Positions 57,713 to 64,000 of a DNA stretch of 64,000 bases are shown here, piece by piece. How positions within the stretch are numbered: the first letter of the stretch is position 1; each line of letters opens with the position of its first letter. This DNA comes from Butyrivibrio sp. INlla21 (GTDB lineage: Bacteria; Bacillota; Clostridia; Lachnospirales; Lachnospiraceae). Under the pieces are notes generated by a model. That model ran no database searches. It worked only from the letters and a program-made list of their open reading frames with translations, and had not been told where the DNA came from. The position numbers and the translations under genes are program-made. Location: positions 62,001 to 126,000 of the forward strand of contig NZ_FPCC01000007.1 in NCBI RefSeq assembly GCF_900116875.1, given 5' to 3'.

Positions 57713-57752
57713 TGAAAGCACTTACATCTTTGATGTGGGTGCTTTATTATTT
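57713..57752 (+). terminator. Terminator after nrdG
   Basis: AAAGCACTTACATC pairs with GATGTGGGTGCTTT (two G-U pairs); a TTT loop and TATTATTTT follow. Confidence 0.78.
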
Positions 57753-57770
57753 TGGTATAAGGAGGCAAGT

Positions 57771-58790
57771 ATGGAAGAAAAATTTGATCTGCTGACTTTC
57801 GGTGAGATTATGCTTCGTCTGTCTCCGCCCGATTATGAGCGAATAACAAGGGGCGATGTTTTTGATAAAAGAGCCGGCGGCTCTGAGCTTAATGTCGCAT
57901 CGGGAGTAGCTCTTTTGGGACTGCGGACGGGAATCATATCGAGACTTCCGCAGAATGCACTGGGAACCTTTATAAAGAACAGAATCAGGTTTGAGGGTGT
58001 TTCGGACGATTATCTTATATACGATGATTCATCCGAGGCAAGGCTCGGAATCTATTACTATGAGAACGGCGCCGCACCGCGAAAGCCTTCCATCGTATAC
58101 GATAGGATGAATTCCTCAATCACGAGAATTTCTATAGATGAGATTCCGGAAAGTGTCTTCACTGCGACAAGGATGTTCCATACAAGCGGGATCACACTTG
58201 CGCTTAACAATAACACTTGTGAAGTAACAACGCAGCTTATTGAGAGGTTCAAAGAAAGCGGAGCACTTGTTTCTTTTGACTGTAACTACAGAGCCAATTT
58301 ATGGAGCGAAGAGGAAGCCCGCACTGCTATAAATAATATACTTCCGTATGTGGATATTCTTTTTGTTTCGGAAGAGACATCAAGAAGAATGATGCAAAAA
58401 AGCGGTGAGCTTGCGGATATTATGAAGAGTTACACAACAGACTATCCGGTAAAGATAGTCTGCACGACACAGAGGGAAGTCATAAGTCCCAGAAAGCATA
58501 ATTTTACATCAACGATATATGACGCCAAGACTGATAAGTTCTACACCGAGGCGCCCTATAAAGATATCGATGTTATAGACAGAATAGGTTCCGGAGATGC
58601 TTATGTATCAGGCGTGCTGTACGGAATCCTTAAGTACGGGGATGCCGGCAAAGCACTTGCCTACGGAAACGCCACATCAAGCGTCAAGAATACCATTCCC
58701 GGAGATCTACCGGCCAGTGATCTAAAAGAAATAGACAGTATTATTAAGAATCACTGCGCTAAAGGCCCTACAAGCGAGCTTGATCGCTGA
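57771..58790 (+). CDS. PfkB-family sugar kinase, 2-keto-3-deoxygluconate kinase-like
   Basis: 339 residues. Ribokinase fold: FGEIMLRLSP at the N-terminus, AGGSELNVASGVALLG (substrate), and DRIGSGDAYVSG with the anion hole and catalytic Asp near residue 275. The N-terminus with FGEIMLRL and the DxNYR pattern (FDCNYRANLW) match KdgK, which phosphorylates 2-keto-3-deoxygluconate from pectin or uronic acid breakdown. Substrate is inferred from family only; no aldolase or uronate gene is adjacent. The ATG follows AGGAGGCAAGT. Confidence 0.85.
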   Translation: MEEKFDLLTFGEIMLRLSPPDYERITRGDVFDKRAGGSELNVASGVALLGLRTGIISRLPQNALGTFIKNRIRFEGVSDDYLIYDDSSEARLGIYYYENGAAPRKPSIVYDRMNSSITRISIDEIPESVFTATRMFHTSGITLALNNNTCEVTTQLIERFKESGALVSFDCNYRANLWSEEEARTAINNILPYVDILFVSEETSRRMMQKSGELADIMKSYTTDYPVKIVCTTQREVISPRKHNFTSTIYDAKTDKFYTEAPYKDIDVIDRIGSGDAYVSGVLYGILKYGDAGKALAYGNATSSVKNTIPGDLPASDLKEIDSIIKNHCAKGPTSELDR

Positions 58791-58872
58791 GGGCATAAGT
58801 AAGCCGATTTACGTTCGCCATAACGTATTTCCATTATAAAAACCTCTATATGCGAGATCCTCTCTCGCAGAT

Positions 58873-58903
58873 CCAAAAAAGGACCGCCCCCGGTCCTTTT
58901 TTG
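58873..58903 (+). terminator. Terminator after the sugar kinase
   Basis: AAAAAAGGACCG / CGGTCCTTTTTT around CCCC: strong and symmetric. The T-run merges with the promoter of the next gene. Confidence 0.9.
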
Positions 58904-58910
58904 ATATAAT
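58902..58910 (+). promoter_or_regulatory. Extended -10 promoter of a leaderless gene
   Basis: TGATATAAT: TG at 58902-58903 and a perfect TATAAT at 58905-58910, six bases before the ATG. The expected start point is the A of the ATG. No Shine-Dalgarno sequence is possible in the preceding terminator stem. Confidence 0.65.
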
Positions 58911-58916
58911 AATTTC

Positions 58917-59588
58917 ATGACAGTTTATGAGATGCTATTAAAAGAAAAAGATGCTAAATACAAGGAATTTCAGGCTAAGCTTGTTCCCAATATAGAGCCC
59001 GAGACAATCATCGGAGTCAGAACGCCCAAGATGCGCGAGGTCGCAAAGGAAGTTTTTAAGAGCGATATAAGGAATGAGTTTTTAAGCGAGCTTCCGCATA
59101 AATATTACGAAGAGAATCTTGTTCATTTCTTTGTTGTTTCTCTTATCAAGGATTTTGATGAGTGCATTACCGAAGTTGAGAAGTTCCTTCCGTATGTGGA
59201 TTGCTGGCCGGTTTCGGATCAGGCTACGCCAAAATGCTTTAAAAAGAATCATGGAAAGCTCCTTCCGTATATCAAGAAGTGGATTGCGTCAGACCATGTC
59301 TACACTGCGCGCTTTGGCATGCGCATGCTTATGAATGAGTTCCTGGATGACGATTTCAAAGAGGAATATCTTGAGCTTGTTGCGTCCAAAAAGGGCGAAG
59401 ACTATTACCTTAAGATGATGGTGGCTTGGTATTTCGCGACAGCACTTGCCAAACAATACGACGCGAGCGTTAAATACATTGAAGATCGAAAGCTTGATGA
59501 ATGGGTCCACAAAAAGGCAATTCAGAAAGCTGTTGAGAGCTTTAGGGTTACCGATGAGCATAAGGAATACCTTAAAACATTCAGATGA
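58917..59588 (+). CDS. DNA alkylation repair protein, AlkD/HEAT-like
   Basis: 223 residues, all helical. The AlkD-like family (PF08713) signature is present: IIGVRTPKMREVAKEV, PYVDCWPVSDQATPKCFKKN, and YTARFGMRMLMNEFLDD. Such proteins are DNA glycosylases that remove alkylated bases, using a tandem HEAT-repeat scaffold. It is shorter than typical AlkD but has the core. Next to it are two terminators, so it is monocistronic. Confidence 0.9.
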   Translation: MTVYEMLLKEKDAKYKEFQAKLVPNIEPETIIGVRTPKMREVAKEVFKSDIRNEFLSELPHKYYEENLVHFFVVSLIKDFDECITEVEKFLPYVDCWPVSDQATPKCFKKNHGKLLPYIKKWIASDHVYTARFGMRMLMNEFLDDDFKEEYLELVASKKGEDYYLKMMVAWYFATALAKQYDASVKYIEDRKLDEWVHKKAIQKAVESFRVTDEHKEYLKTFR

Positions 59589-59596
59589 GATAATCA

Positions 59597-59640
59597 GGGG
59601 ACATACTGATCAAAATAATCAGTATGTCCCTTAATTATAT
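59597..59640 (+). terminator. Terminator after the AlkD-like gene
   Basis: A perfect 13-bp stem GGGACATACTGAT / ATCAGTATGTCCC with loop CAAAATA, followed by TTAATTATATT. Confidence 0.8.
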
Positions 59641-59714
59641 TCAAAAAATGTCGATATATGATATGAGATAGTTTTGACAAACGGAGTTGCCAAAAAGCGT
59701 CAAGGAGGATGCAT

Positions 59715-60842
59715 ATGTCTATCGAGATCATGAGAGACTTATTTTCAAATGAAAAAATAGTTGAATCGATATCCAATGCGTACACTGTGCGGGTTAATAG
59801 GAAAGCAGAGCCTAAGTCTGAGCCCGAAGAATCCCTTGCCAAAAAAGAATACGAGATGAGAAAAGCGGAGAGAGAAAAAAGTATAGCCGATCAAAGTATG
59901 TGTTATGCAGAGAAACTGCGCGCAGCCAGAAATAAATCCAAAGCAACATCTCTTCAGAAAAAGAAACTCCAATACAATTTCAAAAAGATTTCTTCGATGA
60001 TAATACGAAGTAAAAACAGCGTGAGCGCGAGGAAAGCCGTTCAGTCTGCAAGACGCGAAGTAACAAGATTAAACCGGTTAAAAGGAAGCGGAGAGTATGA
60101 TGAGCAAGAGCTTCAGCTTGCGATAGACCATGCTAAAGCTATGGTTAAGGTCGCAAAGAAAAAAGTTCATCATCTTGAGCAGGAGGAGATGATAGAACGT
60201 GGTTCCGGTGGTATAGGAGAGGTGCTTGAAGAGCGTGAAGACGATAATAGCAGCGAAAATGACGAAATGACTGATGAAAATAGTCAAGAAGCCATAGAGA
60301 GAGCGGCTTTGGGCGATGCAAGCTATTACAACGAGCAGCAGATGACTGAAGCGTCTTATGATGAAATCGACTATGAGGAGTTAGGAGAATTCCTTTTGGA
60401 AGGGCCCCAGATTCAAGATATCTCCATTGATATTGCGGAAACAGAAAGTGAAGCAATGACAGAGCTTATGAGTGAGTTTTCGGAAGAGATGGAAAGTATG
60501 ATGGAAGAGCTTGATCTTACAGATCTTGCAGAGACTATGTACGCTCCCGATCCCAATATGTCCGAAGACGATCTTAAGATGCTCAAGATCAAGCATCGCA
60601 CCAAGGAACTGAAAGAAATTGCCGAAGCTGACAAAGAATATCTTAAAAAGCTCTTTGCGTATGAAGAATCAAAGAAGAACAGTTCCTCAAACGCTGTGAG
60701 CAGCTCGATTTCAGGAAGCTCCGCGCCTGTATTTAAAGCAGGTGCGCAGTCAGTTACCCCTATAATCTCCATGCCCGGCGCGGCAGCAGGCGCAAGCTGC
60801 GTAGCACCCATGTCTCCCGTAGGAATCGATGTCTCCGTATAA
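59715..60842 (+). CDS. Unknown coiled-coil acidic protein
   Basis: 375 residues. I chose the second ATG because AGGAGG abuts the first. Basic, helical N-terminal half with likely coiled coils (about 45-165: KKEYEMRKAEREKSIADQSM, then HAKAMVKVAKKKVHHLEQEE); acidic Glu/Met-rich middle (about 170-285); Ser/Ala-rich C-terminal tail that ends MSPVGIDVSV. No membrane segment or known domain. The shape suggests a structural or scaffold protein that is common in Butyrivibrio-type genomes; function unknown. It lies alone between a terminator and a T-box. Confidence 0.75.
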   Translation: MSIEIMRDLFSNEKIVESISNAYTVRVNRKAEPKSEPEESLAKKEYEMRKAEREKSIADQSMCYAEKLRAARNKSKATSLQKKKLQYNFKKISSMIIRSKNSVSARKAVQSARREVTRLNRLKGSGEYDEQELQLAIDHAKAMVKVAKKKVHHLEQEEMIERGSGGIGEVLEEREDDNSSENDEMTDENSQEAIERAALGDASYYNEQQMTEASYDEIDYEELGEFLLEGPQIQDISIDIAETESEAMTELMSEFSEEMESMMEELDLTDLAETMYAPDPNMSEDDLKMLKIKHRTKELKEIAEADKEYLKKLFAYEESKKNSSSNAVSSSISGSSAPVFKAGAQSVTPIISMPGAAAGASCVAPMSPVGIDVSV

Positions 60843-60861
60843 GAATAACAATGCCGTCCCC

Positions 60862-60890
60862 TTGACAAGGTACATAAATGTTAATAAAAT
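60862..60890 (+). promoter_or_regulatory. Promoter of the T-box leader
   Basis: TTGACA (60862-60867), 17 bp, TAAAAT (60885-60890). Transcription would start near 60897 and run into the leader of proS. Confidence 0.85.
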
Positions 60891-60899
60891 CATTTTTAA

Positions 60900-61140
60900 A
60901 ATAATACGACGTTGAAGAGGATCAGTAACTGCGTAAGCGTTTCAGAGAGAGAGCCGTTGGTGCGAGGTTCTTACGACCAAACAGCGAACCTACCTTGGAG
61001 TCCCGTATGAAAATACGGCGTATCCCGCGTTAAGGGTTAAATTGAGTGAGACCACAGCAGAATCTGCTTGGTTTAAATAGGGTGGTACCGCCGAGAATCT
61101 TCGGTCCCTGTTATGGGATTTGAGGGTTCTTTTATTTTTG
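60900..61140 (+). promoter_or_regulatory. T-box leader (proline-specific) upstream of proS
   Basis: Leader RNA sensing uncharged tRNA-Pro. The T-box sequence AGGGTGGTACCGCCG is at 61079-61093 and overlaps the 5' arm of the terminator, whose 3' arm is GGGATTTGAGGGTTCT then TTTATTTTT. Stem I has the usual AGAGAG and GGTGCGAGG segments; the specifier is CCT (Pro) at 60989-60991 in GCGAACCTACC. Binding of uncharged tRNA-Pro stabilises the antiterminator and lets proS be expressed. Confidence 0.93.
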
Positions 61141-61195
61141 AAAAAAATCTCTCAAAGTTCCCGGAAACACTTAATTGCAAAAAAGGAGAACCAAA

Positions 61196-62629
61196 ATGGC
61201 TGACAACAAGAAACTTGTATCAGAGATCACATCCATGGATGAAGATTTCACACAATGGTATACCGACGTATGTATCAAGGCAGACCTCGTAAGCTATTCC
61301 AACATCAAGGGATGTATGGTAATTAAGCCCGCGGGCTATGCAATCTGGGAGCTTATTCAGAAGCACCTTGATGCAAGATTTAAGGCAACGGGAGTTCAGA
61401 ACGCTTACCTTCCCATGTTCATTCCCGAGTCACTTCTTCAGAAGGAGAAGGATCATGTAGAGGGATTTGCACCTGAAGTTGCTTGGGTTACACACGGAGG
61501 AATGGAGCCTCTTACAGAGAGATATTGTGTTCGTCCCACATCAGAGACACTTTTCTGCGATTACTACAAGGGCGAGATCCATTCATACAAAGACCTCCCT
61601 CAGGTTCTTAACCAGTGGTGCAGCGTTGTTAGATGGGAAAAAGAGACAAGACCTTTCCTTAGAAGCCGTGAGTTCCTTTGGCAGGAAGGGCACACAGCAC
61701 ACGCAACATTCGAAGAGGCTGAAGAGCGTACACAGCAGATGCTCAATGTATACGCCGACTTCCTTGAGAATGATATGGCTATTCCCGTTATCAAAGGACA
61801 GAAGACAGATAAAGAGAAGTTTGCGGGCGCAGAAGCTACATACACAGTAGAAGCTCTTATGCATGACGGAAGAGCTCTTCAGAGCGCTACCAGCCACAAC
61901 TTCGGTGACGGATTTGCAAAGGCATTCGGTATCCAGTATGCAGGTAAAGATAACCAGCTCCACTATGTAAATCAGACTTCATGGGGACTTACAACACGTA
62001 CTATCGGAGCTATGATCATGGTACACGGAGATAACTCCGGACTTGTTGTTCCTCCTAAGATCGCTCCTATCCAGGTTGTTGTTATTCCTATCCAGCAGAA
62101 GAAAGAGGGCGTTCTTGATGCCGCATACGGTATCGCTAAGAGCCTTTCTGATTACAGAGTAAAGACAGACGATACAGACAGAACACCCGGATTTAAGTTT
62201 GCCGAGCAGGAGATGAGAGGTATTCCGATCCGTGTTGAGATCGGACCTAAGGATCTCGAGGCAGGTAAGTGCGTACTTGTAAGAAGAGATACAAGAGAGA
62301 AGATCGAGTGCGCGATCTCAGACGTAGCAGCTAAAGTCGGAGAGCTTCTTGATCAGATCCAGAACGACATGCTTGCAAGAGCAAAGAAGCACCTCGAGGA
62401 GCACACATTCGTTGCTCACAACAAAGAGGAGTTTGCAGAGAACTTCAAGGAGACCAAGGGCTTTGTAAAGGCTATGTGGTGCGGAGACCGCGAGTGCGAA
62501 GATAAGATCAAGGAAGAGTTCAACGTAACAAGCCGTTGTATGCCTTTCGAGCAGGAGAACATCTCAGATGTTTGCCCTATCTGCGGCAAGCCTGCCAAGA
62601 AGATGGTTTACTGGGGAAGAGCATATTGA
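61196..62629 (+). CDS. proS: Prolyl-tRNA synthetase, archaeal/eukaryal (type 3) class
   Basis: 477 residues. Class II synthetase without the editing insertion of E. coli-type ProRS. Motif 2 is in [24 protein letters not shown], proline recognition in [12 protein letters not shown], and [19 protein letters not shown] is motif 3. A C-terminal extension carries a metal site ([19 protein letters not shown]) and ends with the conserved Tyr of this class (WGRAY). AAGGAGA precedes the ATG. Controlled by the T-box described above. Confidence 0.96.
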   Translation: MADNKKLVSEITSMDEDFTQWYTDVCIKADLVSYSNIKGCMVIKPAGYAIWELIQKHLDARFKATGVQNAYLPMFIPESLLQKEKDHVEGFAPEVAWVTHGGMEPLTERYCVRPTSETLFCDYYKGEIHSYKDLPQVLNQWCSVVRWEKETRPFLRSREFLWQEGHTAHATFEEAEERTQQMLNVYADFLENDMAIPVIKGQKTDKEKFAGAEATYTVEALMHDGRALQSATSHNFGDGFAKAFGIQYAGKDNQLHYVNQTSWGLTTRTIGAMIMVHGDNSGLVVPPKIAPIQVVVIPIQQKKEGVLDAAYGIAKSLSDYRVKTDDTDRTPGFKFAEQEMRGIPIRVEIGPKDLEAGKCVLVRRDTREKIECAISDVAAKVGELLDQIQNDMLARAKKHLEEHTFVAHNKEEFAENFKETKGFVKAMWCGDRECEDKIKEEFNVTSRCMPFEQENISDVCPICGKPAKKMVYWGRAY

Positions 62630-62659
62630 TCCGGATAACAAAAAGATAATATCAATAAT

Positions 62660-62704
62660 AAAGGCAGTGTGGATTTTCATCATTCCACACTGCCTATTTT
62701 TATA
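62660..62704 (+). terminator. Terminator after proS
   Basis: AGGCAGTGTGGA / TCCACACTGCCT with a ten-base loop and ATTTTTATAAAA. Shared in part with the convergent GGDEF gene. Confidence 0.85.
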
Positions 62705-62731
62705 AAAGACTGATATGAAGCTTTCGTTTTT

Positions 62732-64000
62732 TTACTTGGTTTTACTTATGTTTTTCCTAGCGTAATACGTCTTTTTGTTGTTGTACATTCTCTGATCCGC
62801 CAGCATGAATACTGCGTGAGTATCTTTATCTTCCGCTTCCGATTTAAAAGCGAAGCCGTGAGAAACGCTGTGGTTAATGCCGGGATCTTCTTTATCAAGA
62901 TCCAAAAGCTTTTTATCCAAAAGATCAAGGAGACTGACAACCTTGTCCTTGTCTATCGAATCGGAGATTACCATAAATTCATCGCCACCGATCCTAAAGC
63001 ACTCTCCGAAGCCTTTAAAGGTGCTCGAAAGAGCGGATGAGAAGCTCTTAAGAAGCTTATCTCCGGCAGGATGTCCGTCGTTGTCGTTAACCTCTTTTAG
63101 TCCGTTCAGATCAAGGCTGACAATGCAGAAATCCGAATCGGATTCATCAAGGTCTGCAAGTCTTTTATCGGAGCAGGCTCTGTTGGGGAGCTGCGTAAGA
63201 GCATCCTCAAAAGCAATCTGGGCAAGAGATGCATACTCTTTTCTCTGAGCATAAATCCTTGTCATGAAGACAAAGTGATTAAGTAGCTGCGTGATAACAA
63301 AGAACATCGCGGTCGCAGGGATCACATTAATCATGAGAATGTTGTCTCGGCAATCCAGGTTTGGTCTCGTCACATCGGTCAAGGCTGTAAGTATCAGCGA
63401 TATCGAAAGAAGCGTCAATCCAAACATAAGTATCTGAGTAGTAGGATTCTTGGATTTGGATTTAAAATCAATAAAGTCATAAACGACAAGGAACAAGAAG
63501 CTTATCAACGCAAGTAAATAATAAGGGATGATAAAGTGGTGAATATGAACCTTGTCCGTAAGGTGAAGCGCAATGAACAGGAAGCTGAAAGCCAGCGAAC
63601 CGTATCCCATTATCGAAAGGACAAGTCCGTCATAGCGCTTGTGCAGGCTGTATATAAGTGAATAAATAGTCGGAACAAGCAAATACAGAGCGGAGTACCC
63701 GATGAAGGTTGCCGTCGATTTGTCCAAAAGGAAAGTGAAGCAGTCAAATTCCGTGAGCAGCCATAAACCAAGCAAAATACCTATAATCGAGCATACGATC
63801 TGATTGAACACATCTGACGATCTCATGTAGAAAACAAGTGAGATAAGCAGGAAGATGTGACCGAAAACGATAAGGAAGATACCCGTTATCAGAGGAAAAG
63901 TTGCCGTATACATAAGGTTTCTGTATAGGTCGTCAAAATCTCCCATCATCATGTTTACTACGTTTGCCTTTGTGTTGTTCTCGGTTACGTAGAGGTTTAT
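62732..64000 (-). CDS. Membrane GGDEF diguanylate cyclase (runs off right edge)
   Basis: At least 422 residues; the frame stays open to the window edge, so the N-terminus is missing. From the edge: an extracellular remnant (LYVTENNTKANV), six to eight membrane segments over about 240 residues that resemble a 7TM sensor of the 7TMR-DISM type, and a GGDEF domain (the last about 170 residues). The active site is complete: SLDLNGLKEVND and RIGGDEFMV. It should make cyclic-di-GMP in response to an unknown external signal. An ATG three codons run (MMMGD) within it is a possible start but the upstream frame is coding-like. Confidence 0.88.
   Translation of the reverse strand: MNLYVTENNTKANVVNMMMGDFDDLYRNLMYTATFPLITGIFLIVFGHIFLLISLVFYMRSSDVFNQIVCSIIGILLGLWLLTEFDCFTFLLDKSTATFIGYSALYLLVPTIYSLIYSLHKRYDGLVLSIMGYGSLAFSFLFIALHLTDKVHIHHFIIPYYLLALISFLFLVVYDFIDFKSKSKNPTTQILMFGLTLLSISLILTALTDVTRPNLDCRDNILMINVIPATAMFFVITQLLNHFVFMTRIYAQRKEYASLAQIAFEDALTQLPNRACSDKRLADLDESDSDFCIVSLDLNGLKEVNDNDGHPAGDKLLKSFSSALSSTFKGFGECFRIGGDEFMVISDSIDKDKVVSLLDLLDKKLLDLDKEDPGINHSVSHGFAFKSEAEDKDTHAVFMLADQRMYNNKKTYYARKNISKTK

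Overview
The window is the replication-origin region of a low-to-moderate GC Gram-positive anaerobe, most likely a Lachnospiraceae member of the Butyrivibrio/Pseudobutyrivibrio type. The reasons are the clostridial oriC gene order, the family-restricted DUF3881 and DUF4446 proteins, a T-box leader on an archaeal/eukaryal-type prolyl-tRNA synthetase, oxygen-independent ribonucleotide reductase, an intracellular GH51 arabinofuranosidase, and a GyrA quinolone region of clostridial cluster XIVa form. No rRNA is present, so the genus is an inference.

Layout. 1-8.9 kb (mostly minus strand): the start of murG, an MBOAT acyltransferase with an SGNH-like partner, GH51 arabinofuranosidase, an alpha/beta hydrolase, an AEC transporter, exonuclease III and a GGDEF protein that looks degenerate. 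8.9-27.1 kb is the chromosomal origin: gyrA, gyrB, recF, yaaA, dnaN and dnaA run leftward; rpmH, rnpA, yidD, yidC, jag, mnmE, mnmG, rsmG, parA and parB run rightward. DnaA boxes lie on both sides of dnaA (bipartite oriC), and two perfect parS sites lie just before parA. 27.1-32.1 kb: DUF4446, serS, DUF3881, deoD, a CPBP protease under a promoter that carries a palindromic operator, then tRNA-Arg(CCU) and a truncated tRNA-Arg half. 32.1-34.4 kb: cstA and an unknown partner.

34.6-43.6 kb is the most distinctive block: a MIF-like tautomerase, an AfuA/PgtC-type binding lipoprotein, a YesM/YesN two-component pair, a second binding lipoprotein bracketed by two terminator-like hairpins, a double-length permease, and an ABC ATPase with an extra domain of about 120 residues between the Q-loop and the signature motif. 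I read this as a three-component (binding protein, kinase, regulator) system controlling an importer of an unidentified, possibly phosphorylated, substrate. It is followed by a 170-bp nearly perfect palindrome that resembles a MITE or a mobile structured repeat.

43.8-64 kb is housekeeping and stress genes: GlsB-like protein, a membrane-anchored clostripain-family protease, NUDIX, YlmH-like S4 protein, glutathione peroxidase with a perfect consensus promoter, a DEDDh exonuclease, dacA, trmB, trxA, an acidic SH3b membrane protein, murI, nrdD/nrdG, a KDG kinase-like sugar kinase, an AlkD-like protein, a coiled-coil protein of unknown function, T-box/proS, and a membrane GGDEF protein that runs off the right edge. 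Several genes appear to be leaderless: the -10 element sits 6 bp before the ATG. I see no CRISPR array, no insertion sequence and no rRNA operon.
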